Source: Rhodococcus rhodnii NBRC 100604 (GTDB lineage Bacteria > Actinomycetota > Actinomycetes > Mycobacteriales > Mycobacteriaceae). From it: 64,000 nt of DNA. The notes beneath the pieces are model-generated. The model worked only from the letters and a program-made list of their open reading frames with translations. It was not told where the DNA came from and ran no database searches. Of the stretch, positions 19,603 through 28,487 are shown piece by piece. How positions within the stretch are numbered: position 1 is the stretch's first letter; every line of letters begins with the position of its first letter. A program made the position numbers and the translations under genes. Where the stretch lies: NCBI RefSeq assembly GCF_001894925.1, contig NZ_BCXD01000019.1, positions 1 through 64,000 on the forward strand, in the 5' to 3' direction.

Positions 19603-20829
19603 TCAGCCTGCCGGGGAGACACGCAGAACGCTGTCGTTCTCGCCGTTGTCGGTCGTGACGAGCAGCGAGCCGTCGGGCTGCGGCGTCACCGACCGCAGCC
19701 GGCCGTGCTCGCCGACCAGCCCGTCCGCACGGTGCGTCACCGATTCGCCGTCCTCTGCGAGCCGGAGGAACACGAGCCTGCTTTCCTCCTGGATGCCCAT
19801 CACGAGCGAGCCGTCCCACTCGCCCCACGCATCTCCGGTGACGAACGCACCGCTCGCCGTCGCGAGGGTCGAGGGACCCGAACTCCACACCGCTTCGACG
19901 GCGCCGGGCACCCGGACGGGATCGGTCATCGGCACCGACTCGTCGTAGACGAACGGCAGCCGATCGGGCCGGTACCCGTAGTTCGCTCCCGCGCGAAGAA
20001 GATTCACCTCGTCGTCGCGCGACGTGCCCTGCTCGACTCCGTACAGCCGATCGGTGCCGGGCTGGACCGCCAGGCCCTGGACGTTGCGATGCCCGAGGGA
20101 GTACACGGGGCTCGCGGGATCGGGGTTTCCCGGCGCGGGCGCGCCGTCGGCAGTGATGTGCAGGACCTTGCCGCCGAGTGAGGCCGGGTCCTGCGGCACG
20201 GTCGGCGACGCGCTGTCGCCGGTGCCGACGAAGAGCGTGCCGTCGGGCATCGCGAGCAGGCGGCAACCGCCGTGCCGGCCCGACGCCGTCGGAAGCCCGT
20301 CGATGACGGTGCCCGTCCGGGTGAGGGCCGTCCATTCGGGGTCGACCGTCCACGACACGACTCGAATGTCGGTGACGTCGCCCTGGTGGCCCTGGCACGT
20401 GTACACCGTGCGCGAGTCCTCGAAATCCGGTGCGAGCGCGATGCCCATCAGCCCGGTCTCGCTCGCCACGAACAGGTCCTGCAGATCCGCCTCGACGGGC
20501 CCGGTCGATCCGTCCGGACGCGACACGACGAATCCACCGCTGCGCTGGCCGGTGAGGATCGCGCCGTCCGGCGCCACGACGACGTCCCACGGATTCTCGA
20601 GCCCGTCCAGGACCGTGCTCACGTCGAGGCCGGGCAGCGTGTCCTCGGGTTCGGGCCCGCCCGGGCCGCCACCGTCCGCATCCGAACTGCCGGCGCCCAG
20701 GCTTCCCGTGTCGGGTGCCGGCTGTGCGCACGCGAGCGAGGCCGTCACCAGTGACGCCGCGGCGGCCATGAGGGTGACCGAACCCCACCGACTGGAAGTT
20801 CGGCCCCACCGGCTGGAAGTGCGTTTCAT
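19603..20829 (-). CDS. glucose/sorbosone dehydrogenase-like beta-propeller, exported, 408 aa
   Basis: The protein has an N-terminal export signal (SVTLMAAAASLVTASLACA; the Cys is not in a perfect lipobox) and the GSDH propeller: LENPWDVVVAPDG, ETGLMGIALAPDF, SLGGKVLHI, SLGHRNVQGLAVQPG and EVNLLRAGANYGYR. The family includes PQQ-dependent soluble aldose dehydrogenases and many members of unknown substrate. Its ATG overlaps the egtD stop (ATGA), so it is translationally coupled to the ergothioneine operon. The first 15 residues repeat RTSSRWG twice, from a 21-base tandem duplication. PQQ use is inferred from the family. Confidence 0.85.
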   Translation of the reverse strand: MKRTSSRWGRTSSRWGSVTLMAAAASLVTASLACAQPAPDTGSLGAGSSDADGGGPGGPEPEDTLPGLDVSTVLDGLENPWDVVVAPDGAILTGQRSGGFVVSRPDGSTGPVEADLQDLFVASETGLMGIALAPDFEDSRTVYTCQGHQGDVTDIRVVSWTVDPEWTALTRTGTVIDGLPTASGRHGGCRLLAMPDGTLFVGTGDSASPTVPQDPASLGGKVLHITADGAPAPGNPDPASPVYSLGHRNVQGLAVQPGTDRLYGVEQGTSRDDEVNLLRAGANYGYRPDRLPFVYDESVPMTDPVRVPGAVEAVWSSGPSTLATASGAFVTGDAWGEWDGSLVMGIQEESRLVFLRLAEDGESVTHRADGLVGEHGRLRSVTPQPDGSLLVTTDNGENDSVLRVSPAG

Positions 20830-21812
20830 ACGTTCCTCTCGTGTCGTCGCCGCGCCAGGACCAGCGCGAACCTGTCGTCGGAATCGGTGAACACCCGCTC
20901 GGTGTCGAAACCGGCGTCGTCCAGTTCGCGGGTGAGTCCCGCGGGTGTGAACTTCGCGGAGATCTCGGTGCGGATCTGCTCGCCCGCGCGCAGCGGCACG
21001 TCGAGGCCCAGTGCGCCGAGGTGCACGACGGTCGCGCCGGGCGCTTCGAGCCGCATCTCGATCCACTCGTTCTCGGCGTCCCACACGACGACGTGCCGGT
21101 AGGAGTCGACGTCGAAGTCCGCACCGAGTTCGCGGTTGAGCACACGCAGCACGTTGCGGTCGAACTCGGCCGTCACGCCCGCGGCGTCGTCGTACGCGGG
21201 GACGAGGACGCCGGGATCGGTGACCAGCCCCGCCCCGAGCAGCAGGTGTTCGCCGCCCTGCAACGCACTCGCCACGGAGGCGAGGAAGACACGGCGTTCG
21301 TCGGGCACGAGATTGCCGATCGTTCCGCCGAGGAACGCGATCGTGCGCCGCCCACCGGACGGCAGATGATCGAGCGACCCCGTGAAGTCGCTGACGACGC
21401 CGTGCACCGTGAGATCGGGAAACTCCGCACCGATGCTCTCGGCCGCGGCCTCGAGCGCCGTCACCGAGACGTCCTGCGGGACGTACGTACGGAGGGTCCC
21501 GGCGCGCCGGCCCGCCTCCAGCAGCAGTCGCGTCTTCTCCGACGACCCGGACCCGAGTTCGACGAGCACCTCGGGCCGTGCGATCGCGGCGATCTCGTCC
21601 GCCGAACGCTCCAGCAGCGCGCGCTCGGTGCGCGTCGGGTAGTACTCGGGCAGTTCCGTGATGCGCTCGAACAGCTCGCTTCCCGCGGCGTCGTAGAACC
21701 ACTTGGGCGACAGCCACTTCGGGTCCGACGTGAGCCCGGCGCGCACCTCGCTGCGCATCGACCGGGCGAGATCGCTGGGCTCGAGATGCACCTCGAGCGT
21801 CGGGGTCTTCAT
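20826..21812 (-). CDS. egtD: L-histidine N-alpha-methyltransferase EgtD, 328 aa
   Basis: Trimethylates histidine to hercynine using SAM, the first committed step of ergothioneine synthesis. Motifs include PKWFYDAAGSELFERITELP near the N-terminus, PEYYPTRTE, SAM loop VELGSGSSEKT near residue 82, and GGTIGNLVPDER near 145. The ATG at 21812 has GGAGGAGGAG in front. There are 45 bases between egtC and egtD, the only real gap in the operon. The stop overlaps the following dehydrogenase-like gene. Confidence 0.97.
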   Translation of the reverse strand: MKTPTLEVHLEPSDLARSMRSEVRAGLTSDPKWLSPKWFYDAAGSELFERITELPEYYPTRTERALLERSADEIAAIARPEVLVELGSGSSEKTRLLLEAGRRAGTLRTYVPQDVSVTALEAAAESIGAEFPDLTVHGVVSDFTGSLDHLPSGGRRTIAFLGGTIGNLVPDERRVFLASVASALQGGEHLLLGAGLVTDPGVLVPAYDDAAGVTAEFDRNVLRVLNRELGADFDVDSYRHVVVWDAENEWIEMRLEAPGATVVHLGALGLDVPLRAGEQIRTEISAKFTPAGLTRELDDAGFDTERVFTDSDDRFALVLARRRHERNV

Positions 21813-21857
21813 CGCACTCCTCCTCCTGACCGGCGGGTACTCATGGCCTGCGCGCCC

Positions 21858-22601
21858 TCACGACCGAACCTCGACGGGTGTCACCAGGAGCCGTCCCGGC
21901 CTCGCGACGACGAGATGCCGGTCGGGAACCGGCTTCCACTGCGCGTCGTCGTCGGTGGGCTCCGATGCGACGGTGGCGCTGTGCTCGTCGACCCGCACCG
22001 ACAGCGAGTGCACCCACGAGGTCGCCCACAGATCGTGTCCGTCGGACAGCAGCAGGTTGAGCCGCGCGCCCGGCCCGCGCGCCGCGACCTCGGCGACGAG
22101 GTGGGGCAGCACGACCTCGGGCGGCTCCGACCGCAACCGGTGCTGCACGACGAGCCACAGGGCCGCCGAGTCGGTCGGCGCTTCGAGTGCCGACAGTTCC
22201 TCGGTGCCGAGTTCCGCCGTGAACGGCGCGAGCGTCCGGCGCCAGTCCGGCACGAACCCGTTGTGCGAGAACGCCCATCGGCCGTCGACGAACGGGTGCG
22301 ACGCGGACTGCTCGACCGGCATCCCGATCGACGCCGAACGCGCGGCCGCGACGACGGCGTGCCCGTGCACGAACGGAAGAGTCTCCTGGACGGCCGGGTC
22401 CGACCAGATCGGCGCTGCGCTGCGGTACCGCCCCTGCCGCTCGCCGTCCCACCATGCGGCACCGAAGCCGTCGGCGTTGATCGTGCCGCCGCCACGCATG
22501 TCCGTGGGCGCCCACGACTGATGGACGAGCGAGTGCGAGCCCGACGCGAGGACGCCGCCGACCGGCACACGCGGGCCGACGTACCCGATGTGGCGGCACA
22601 T
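21858..22601 (-). CDS. egtC: gamma-glutamyl hercynylcysteine sulfoxide hydrolase EgtC, 247 aa
   Basis: Class II glutamine amidotransferase-type (Ntn) hydrolase that removes gamma-glutamate from the EgtB product. The nucleophile is Cys2 (MCRHIGYVG), with INADGFGAAWW and HPFVDGRWAFSHNGFV downstream. The ATG at 22601 lies one base after the egtB stop (TGAGATG). Third in the egtABCD operon. Confidence 0.96.
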   Translation of the reverse strand: MCRHIGYVGPRVPVGGVLASGSHSLVHQSWAPTDMRGGGTINADGFGAAWWDGERQGRYRSAAPIWSDPAVQETLPFVHGHAVVAAARSASIGMPVEQSASHPFVDGRWAFSHNGFVPDWRRTLAPFTAELGTEELSALEAPTDSAALWLVVQHRLRSEPPEVVLPHLVAEVAARGPGARLNLLLSDGHDLWATSWVHSLSVRVDEHSATVASEPTDDDAQWKPVPDRHLVVARPGRLLVTPVEVRS

Positions 22602-22602
22602 C

Positions 22603-23937
22603 TCAGCTGCGCCCGGTACGCGACAGGTCGCCGCGCTCCGAAGGCGACAGGTCGCGCGCGAGCCGCAGACCCGCGAAGATCTGGCGCCGGACGGGATGGT
22701 CCCAGTTGCGGAAGGTGCCGCGGCACGCGACGGAGTCCGTCCCGAACGAGCCGCCGCGCAGCACGCGGTAGTCGCCGCCGAAGAAGACCTCGGAGTACTC
22801 GCGGTACGGGAACGCCGAGAATCCCGGGTAGGGCTCGAATCCCGAGGACGTCCACTCCCACACGTCGCCGATCATCTGCTCGACGCCGAGCGCGGACGCA
22901 CCTGCCGGGTACGCCCCGACCTCGGCGGGGCCGAGATGACGCTGCCCCAGATTCGCGGTGTCGACGCCGGGTTCCGCTGCGCCCCAGGGGTGGCGACGCG
23001 AGCGTCCGGTACGCGGATCGAACCGCGCCGCCTTCTCCCATTCCGCCTCGGTCGGCAGACGGCGGCCCGCCCACCGCGCGAAGGCGTCGGCCTCGAACCA
23101 GCAGACGTGCATCACCGGTTCGTCGGGTGCGACGGGGAGCGCCGTCCCGAAGCGGCGCGTCCACCACGAACCGCCCGGTTGCCGGCTCCAGAACTGCGGG
23201 GCCTGCAGATCGGCGTCGATCCGGTGACGCCAGCCGCGTTCTGTCCACAGTTCGGGCCGCTCGTAACCGCCGTCCTCGACGAACCCCAGGTACTGCCGAT
23301 TGGTGACGGGGTGCACGTCGATCGCGAAGGCGTCGACGTGCACCGGATGCGCGGGACGCTCGTTGTCGAGGGCCCAGGGATCCTCGGACGTGCCCATCTC
23401 GAATCGGCCCGCGGGTACGACGACCTCGCGCGACGTCGGTGCGGTGGCCGCACGCGGCGCCGGCTCGGCATCGAGAACCGGCTCGCCCGAACGTAACTGA
23501 TGCGTGGCAAGCATCGTCTCCGCATGCTGCTGCTCGTGCTGGGCGATCATGCCGAACGCGAATCCGGCCTCGTCGAGCCGCCTGCCCCGCAACGGATGGT
23601 GATCGAGGATCTCCAGCACCTCGTCGCGCACCGTCGACACGTAACTGCGCGCCTGGCCCGGATCGAGCAGCGGCAGCGCCGGACGGCTCGCGCGAGAATG
23701 CCGGAACGCATCGTAGAGCTCGTCGATGTCGGAGCGGACCGCGTCACGGCCGCCGACGTCGCGGACGAGCCAGAGTTCCTCCTGATTGCCGATGTGCGCG
23801 AGATCCCACACCAGCGGGCTCATGAGTGGCGAGTGCTGCGCCACGAGGTCGGCGTCGTCGACGCTGTCGGTGAGCCCGACGGTCCGATCGCGTGCCCGCT
23901 CGAGGACTGCGGCGATCTCGTCGCGAAGCTCCCTCAT
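22603..23937 (-). CDS. egtB: ergothioneine-forming sulfoxide synthase EgtB, 444 aa
   Basis: Non-haem iron enzyme that couples hercynine with gamma-glutamylcysteine and O2. The DinB-like N-terminal half has WDLAHIGNQEELWLVR and the iron ligand motif QHEQQHAETML near residue 133. The FGE-sulfatase half has FEMGTSEDPWALDNERP, RRLPTEAEWEKAARF, MIGDVWEWTSSGF and a closing VLRGGSFGT. The ATG at 23937 overlaps the egtA stop (ATGA). Use of gamma-glutamylcysteine rather than cysteine is inferred from the presence of egtA and egtC. Confidence 0.97.
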   Translation of the reverse strand: MRELRDEIAAVLERARDRTVGLTDSVDDADLVAQHSPLMSPLVWDLAHIGNQEELWLVRDVGGRDAVRSDIDELYDAFRHSRASRPALPLLDPGQARSYVSTVRDEVLEILDHHPLRGRRLDEAGFAFGMIAQHEQQHAETMLATHQLRSGEPVLDAEPAPRAATAPTSREVVVPAGRFEMGTSEDPWALDNERPAHPVHVDAFAIDVHPVTNRQYLGFVEDGGYERPELWTERGWRHRIDADLQAPQFWSRQPGGSWWTRRFGTALPVAPDEPVMHVCWFEADAFARWAGRRLPTEAEWEKAARFDPRTGRSRRHPWGAAEPGVDTANLGQRHLGPAEVGAYPAGASALGVEQMIGDVWEWTSSGFEPYPGFSAFPYREYSEVFFGGDYRVLRGGSFGTDSVACRGTFRNWDHPVRRQIFAGLRLARDLSPSERGDLSRTGRS

Positions 23938-25178
23938 ACGTAGGCCACCTCCGCGCCCGCCTGCTCGGCCTCGACCGGAGAGAGTCCCCGGCAGCAGCGT
24001 TCGGCGTCGGCGTCGAGCAGCCGGACGAACTCGGGGTCGTCGCTGTAGGACGCCGCGAGCGAGAGCAGCGCCGTCGCCGCGGACCTGAGATCGAGGTCGG
24101 CGAGACCGAACTCGGCGGCGTCGGCCCACCGGTTCGCGGTCGTCCGCGCGACCGCGAACGCCTCCTCGATCACTCCCGGACCGGACAGCAGCGCACCCAC
24201 CGCCGCGATCGGGATCTTCCATCGATCCCCCGGCTGGGCGTCGAGATAGCGGACCTCGAGATGGCCGCACGCGCGGACGGGCGGGAACAGCGTCGACAGG
24301 TGATAGTCGAGGTCGCCGTGCGTGGGACGACGATCGACGACGCCGTCGAGCTCGCCGTCGATCCAGTGCCCGAGGGTCGCGCCGTGCGGTGCACTCCAGT
24401 CACCGCCGTCACGCCGGACGCACAGCAGCGGTACGTCGAGGGCCCACTGCGGATAGTGCGCGCTCGACTGCACGCCGCACGTGCGCTCCGGATCGAGATG
24501 CAGCCACGTGCGCATCCGCTGCGAGGCCCACTCGCCGTTCGGCGATCCCGACAGCGTCGGCGAGCTCGCGAAGGCCGCTACGAGCGCGGGGCCCATCGTG
24601 TGGAGCAGCCGCCAGCGGCGCTCCACCATGACGGGATCGGTTCCGGCGTCGACGCTCACCTGGGTCGCGGCGGTGTTGCACATCATCAGCGCACCGAACG
24701 GGCCGCGGCGACCGAAGTGGCGGTGCATCGCGACGTATCGCGGCGCGTCGAGGATCCGCTCCGGCTCCCGGGCGTCGTCGGCGGCCGCCGCTGTCAGCGA
24801 GATGCCCTCGGTCGCGAGCAGATCCGCCAGATGTTCGCGATCGGCGGCCACGGCGTCGGCGACGGCACGCGCCGAGACGTGCGGACTGCTCGACAGCTCG
24901 ATCTGGCCGCCCGGCTCGACGGACACCGCACTGCCGCCGGGCATCGGCTTCGCCGGCGAGTCGCGCGCGATCGACCGCGGGCTGTGATGAGCGAGTGCGC
25001 GGGCGAGCGCGGCACGATCCGGGCGGCTGCCGTCGGCGCGCCGCGCGAGCCACTCGACTTCCGCACCGATGAGTCGTGGCGGGCCGTACGTGAAGGACGC
25101 GCCGGCGATGTACTCCTCGGCCGCGTCACGCGAACCCACGACGGGTCCGGTGGGCGTGTGGACGGTGGTGTGGGCCAT
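23934..25178 (-). CDS. egtA: glutamate-cysteine ligase EgtA, 414 aa
   Basis: ATP-dependent ligase of the GCS2 type that makes gamma-glutamylcysteine as sulfur donor for EgtB. Visible are IGAEVEWLA near residue 38, GGQIELSSSPH near 90, MMCNTAATQVSVDAG near 145 and GHLEVRYLDAQPGDRW near 315. The ATG at 25178 has GGGGAG upstream. First gene of egtABCD. No egtE (PLP lyase) follows; in its usual place is the dehydrogenase-like gene. The 246 bases upstream hold the promoter region shared with a small divergent gene. Confidence 0.96.
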   Translation of the reverse strand: MAHTTVHTPTGPVVGSRDAAEEYIAGASFTYGPPRLIGAEVEWLARRADGSRPDRAALARALAHHSPRSIARDSPAKPMPGGSAVSVEPGGQIELSSSPHVSARAVADAVAADREHLADLLATEGISLTAAAADDAREPERILDAPRYVAMHRHFGRRGPFGALMMCNTAATQVSVDAGTDPVMVERRWRLLHTMGPALVAAFASSPTLSGSPNGEWASQRMRTWLHLDPERTCGVQSSAHYPQWALDVPLLCVRRDGGDWSAPHGATLGHWIDGELDGVVDRRPTHGDLDYHLSTLFPPVRACGHLEVRYLDAQPGDRWKIPIAAVGALLSGPGVIEEAFAVARTTANRWADAAEFGLADLDLRSAATALLSLAASYSDDPEFVRLLDADAERCCRGLSPVEAEQAGAEVAYV

Positions 25179-25424
25179 GACGCTCCCCTTCCGATGCCCC
25201 GGGCGCGGGGCCGGTTGGTGCGGGCTGGGCGGAACGTGGTCGCTGCCAGCAGCCTAGGTCGGCGCGGATCGATCCGGGGGTGAACACGCGGATCCCGATC
25301 CGATCCCGACCGATCCGCTCCCGACCTCCGGTTATTCGGAATCCTGACGGTCGGATTTGGCTAATCGTGTGATATGGGATACAAACATACCGACAGTTTT
25401 GTGATTGGTGACACCAGGAGAGAC

Positions 25425-25604
25425 ATGCATTCAGGGTCGGGCACTGCGCCACGCGTTGCGGGACATCACGCACGCGGCACCCTCAGCACCACCGAGATTC
25501 GCGCGCGCATCAGTGCGATGTTCGACGACGCCGATGCGATGTTCGACGACCGCGACGACGCCACCGTCACCGAGACGGGGCGCCGCGACCTCGAAGTCGG
25601 CTAG
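25425..25604 (+). CDS. small acidic protein, 59 aa, unknown
   Basis: ATG 25425 is preceded by CCAGGAG at a good distance, favouring it over the upstream in-frame ATG at 25374. The sequence has a short basic/Gly N-terminus, TTEIRARISAMFDD and an internal duplication in which AMFDDAD is followed by AMFDDRD, from a 21-base repeat. It is divergent from egtA and 58 bases before the DUF2630 gene. No family is recognised; a leaderless or antisense artefact cannot be excluded. Confidence 0.45.
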   Translation: MHSGSGTAPRVAGHHARGTLSTTEIRARISAMFDDADAMFDDRDDATVTETGRRDLEVG

Positions 25605-25662
25605 CGTTGCGGACGGGCCGTTCCGGCCCGTGCCCGCACGGTTCGACGCGCAGGAGGCCACC

Positions 25663-25908
25663 GTGAATCACGAACAGATCCTCGCCCAGATCCAGACCCT
25701 CGTCGGCGAGGAACACGAACTCCGTACCGGAGTGCAGCAGGGGACGGTGTCCCCCGACGAGGAGCGCGAGCGCCTGAAGAAGGTCGAGGCCGCGCTCGAT
25801 CAGTGCTGGGATCTACTGCGCCGTCGTGACGCGCTCAAGCGCGCCGGACAGGACCCCGACTCGGCGCAGGCGCGCTCGGAATCCGAAGTCGAGGGCTACC
25901 TGCAATAG
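25663..25908 (+). CDS. DUF2630 family protein, 81 aa
   Basis: GTG 25663 with CAGGAGG just before it. The whole protein is one predicted helical hairpin: NHEQILAQIQTLVGEEHELR, then EERERLKKVEAALDQCWDLL and RRRDALKRAGQDPD. This fits the small actinobacterial DUF2630 family of unknown role. It is followed by an ordinary 137-base gap and the flavoprotein gene. Confidence 0.8.
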   Translation: MNHEQILAQIQTLVGEEHELRTGVQQGTVSPDEERERLKKVEAALDQCWDLLRRRDALKRAGQDPDSAQARSESEVEGYLQ

Positions 25909-26045
25909 CGCCGTCCCGCCGACCGGGACTTCTCGTTGCTCACGCCGAAGGCGTCCGGCTACAACGGTTTTCGTGTCGGAGTCCGTTTCTCAGGTCGACA
26001 CGACCGACGGGTTCCCGAGCGACACACCTCCCGAGAGGACGCCGG

Positions 26046-27581
26046 ATGCCGCAGCCAACGCCGTCACCCCTGCACTGCTCGATCGACGACATCGCCGACT
26101 GGGACGAGACCGCCGACGTCGTCGTCGCCGGCTACGGGATCGCGGGCGTGTGCGCCGCGATCGAAGCAGCACGCGCAGGCGCCGACGTCCTCGTCCTCGA
26201 ACGCACCGGCGGCTGGGGCGGCGCGGCGTCGCTCGCCGGCGGCTTCGTGTATCTCGGCGGCGGGACGGCGCTGCAACGCGCGTGCGGCTTCGAGGACAGC
26301 CCCGAGGACATGAAGCAGTTCATGCTCGCCGCCCTCGGCCCCGGCGCCGACGAGGCGAAGATCGCGGACTACTGCGACGGCAGCAGCGCGCACTACGACT
26401 GGCTCGTCGAGTGCGGCGTGCCGTTCAAGCCGACCTTCTGGGGCGAGCCGGGCTGGGAGCCGCCGTTCGACGACGGCCTCATGTACTCCGGCGGCGAGAA
26501 CGCCGCGCCCTTCCGTGACGTCGTGCGGCCCGCTCCGCGTGGGCACGTCCCGCAGATGTCGGGCAAGGTCAGCGGCGAGAAGGGCGGCGGCTACATGCTC
26601 ATGCGCCCGCTCGTCGAGGTCGCCGAGTCGCTCGGCGTCGCCGCTCGCTACGACACCCGGATCGAGTCGCTCGTGATCGATCACGACGACCGCGTCGTGG
26701 GCGTCGTCGCCAAGCAGTACGGCAAGCGCCGAGCGGTGTTCGCGCGACGCGGCGTCGTCCTCGCGACGGGCAGCTTCGCGTACGACGAACGCATGGTCGC
26801 CGACTACGCACCCCATCTCGTCGGCCGTCCCGGCGCGGCGATCGAGCAGCACGACGGCATCGGCATCCGGCTCGGGCAGGCGCTCGGCGCCCAGCTCGCC
26901 CACATGGACGCCACCGAGGTCGCGTTCTTCTGCGATCCGCAGCTTCTCGTGCGCGGCATCCTCGTCGACGGCTCGGGGCAGCGGTTCATCGCGGAGGACA
27001 CCTATCCCGGCCGGATCGGGCAGGAGACGCTGCTCCGCCGGGGCAACACGGCGTTCCTCGTCATCGACCAGCGCGGCTACGACGACGGGATGGCCGCGAC
27101 GACGGCGACCGAGCAACTGCGCCGCCCGATCACGTGGGTCGGCGACACCGCCGCCGAACTGGAAGCGGAGATGGGCCTGGCGAGCGGCGCGCTCGAGTCC
27201 ACCCTCGCGCTCTACAACACGTACGCCGCCGAGGGTTCGGACCCCGTCTTCGGGAAGAAGCCCGAGTGGGTACGTCCGATAGGGGCGCCGTTCGCGGTGA
27301 TCGACCTGCGCGGCTCGACGGGTGGGTTCACGCTCGGCGGTCTGCGGACGACGCTCGACGCGGAGGTGCTGCACGTGTCGGGCGCACCGATCGCCGGGCT
27401 CTTCGCCGCGGGACGGACGACGTCGGGCGTGTGCGCCGGCGGATACGCGAGCGGAACGTCGCTCGGTGACGGCAGCTTCTACGGTCGCCGCGCGGGCGTC
27501 GCGGCCGCCGGGTCGACGCCGGTCGCGGCTCCCACCGATGCGACGGGACGCGATTCGTCCGCCCCTGTGGCGGTCGGGTAG
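26046..27581 (+). CDS. FAD-dependent 3-oxosteroid 1-dehydrogenase-like flavoprotein, 511 aa
   Basis: The protein has the FAD dinucleotide fold at DVVVAGYGIAGVCAAIEAAR (residues ~24-43) and the C-terminal FAD motif GRTTSGVCAGGYASGTSLGDG near 460, as in KstD and fumarate-reductase-like flavoproteins. The middle has YMLMRPLVEVAESLGV and VLATGSFAYDERMV. These enzymes introduce a double bond next to a ketone, often in steroids. No steroid catabolism genes lie beside it, so the substrate is open. The ribosome site GAGGACG is moderate. The stop codon overlaps a -10-like TAGAGT that may serve rplY. Confidence 0.85.
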   Translation: MPQPTPSPLHCSIDDIADWDETADVVVAGYGIAGVCAAIEAARAGADVLVLERTGGWGGAASLAGGFVYLGGGTALQRACGFEDSPEDMKQFMLAALGPGADEAKIADYCDGSSAHYDWLVECGVPFKPTFWGEPGWEPPFDDGLMYSGGENAAPFRDVVRPAPRGHVPQMSGKVSGEKGGGYMLMRPLVEVAESLGVAARYDTRIESLVIDHDDRVVGVVAKQYGKRRAVFARRGVVLATGSFAYDERMVADYAPHLVGRPGAAIEQHDGIGIRLGQALGAQLAHMDATEVAFFCDPQLLVRGILVDGSGQRFIAEDTYPGRIGQETLLRRGNTAFLVIDQRGYDDGMAATTATEQLRRPITWVGDTAAELEAEMGLASGALESTLALYNTYAAEGSDPVFGKKPEWVRPIGAPFAVIDLRGSTGGFTLGGLRTTLDAEVLHVSGAPIAGLFAAGRTTSGVCAGGYASGTSLGDGSFYGRRAGVAAAGSTPVAAPTDATGRDSSAPVAVG

Positions 27582-27584
27582 AGT
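27579..27584 (+). promoter_or_regulatory. possible -10 hexamer for rplY
   Basis: TAGAGT at 27579-27584 fits the actinobacterial TANNNT -10 pattern and would give rplY a leader of roughly 175 bases. The leader has a weak imperfect hairpin around 27605-27632 (GGTGATCGGG / CCCGGCTCACC). This is position and pattern only. Confidence 0.3.
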
Positions 27585-27766
27585 GGACCGAGTTGTCTCG
27601 GCGAGGGTGATCGGGTTCCGTCCCGGCTCACCGTGATCGACGCGGCTCCGGCGCTGTGCGAGCGTTCCGCTCCCGTGCCGTGTGCGCGTCTCGTCGCCGA
27701 TGGACTCACGACCGAGACACGAGCACACGACCGACACACCGCAGCAGTCACAGGAGCCGCTTCACC

Positions 27767-28405
27767 ATGTCCGATCAGAATCGCCTCACCGCGGCCGTCC
27801 GTTCCGAGTTCGGCAAGGGTGCCGCCCGCCGCGCGCGTCGTGACGGCAACGTCCCCGCCGTCCTCTACGGCCACGGTACCGACCCGCGCCACCTCAACCT
27901 CCCGTCGCTCGAGTTCGCCGCGATCCTGCGCGCGAACGGCATGAACGCGCTGGTCGAGCTGAACATCGACGGCGAGCAGCAGCTCGCGCTCACCAAGTCC
28001 GTCGTGATCCACCCGATCCGCAACTACATCGAGCACGCCGACCTGCTCGTCGTGAAGAAGGGCGAGAAGGTCGTCGTCGACATCCCCGTCACCGTCGAGG
28101 GCGAGGCGGCTCCGGGCACGCTCGTCACGCAGGACGCGGACGCTATCTCGGTCGAGGCGGACGCACTCGACATCCCCGAGGGCATCACGGTCTCGATCGA
28201 GAACGCCGAGGTCGGTACGCAGATCACCGCCGGTGACCTCACCCTGCCCAAGGGCGCCGAGCTGCAGAGCGACGGCGACCTGCTCATCGTGAACGTCGTC
28301 GCCGCCCCCACCGCCGCCGACCTCGAGGAGGACATCCCCGAGGAGCAGCTGCCCTCCGAGTCCCTCGAGGACGAGGCTGCGGCCGAGGCGTCGGACGAGA
28401 GCTGA
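27767..28405 (+). CDS. rplY: 50S ribosomal protein L25/general stress protein Ctc, 212 aa
   Basis: The N-terminal L25 domain ([16 protein letters not shown]-like, here [29 protein letters not shown]) binds 5S rRNA. The C-terminal TL5/Ctc domain runs from about residue 95, ending in an acidic tail. ATG 27767 has AGGAG at 27752. The pair rplY-pth is conserved (Rv1015c-Rv1014c). A strong terminator-like stem lies between the two genes, so pth may be partly independent. Confidence 0.96.
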   Translation: MSDQNRLTAAVRSEFGKGAARRARRDGNVPAVLYGHGTDPRHLNLPSLEFAAILRANGMNALVELNIDGEQQLALTKSVVIHPIRNYIEHADLLVVKKGEKVVVDIPVTVEGEAAPGTLVTQDADAISVEADALDIPEGITVSIENAEVGTQITAGDLTLPKGAELQSDGDLLIVNVVAAPTAADLEEDIPEEQLPSESLEDEAAAEASDES

Positions 28406-28418
28406 CAGCACCGCACGA

Positions 28419-28452
28419 GGCGGCGCGTTCCCGTGATCGGGGACGCGCCGCC
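28419..28452 (+). terminator. 14-bp stem-loop between rplY and pth
   Basis: GGCGGCGCGTTCCC (28419-28432) pairs with GGGGACGCGCCGCC (28439-28452) across a 6-base loop with one G:U pair. It stands 13 bases after the rplY stop. No T-run follows. Confidence 0.7.
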
Positions 28453-28487
28453 GTCGTTCGGGAGCACGTTGCGAGAAAGGTGACACC

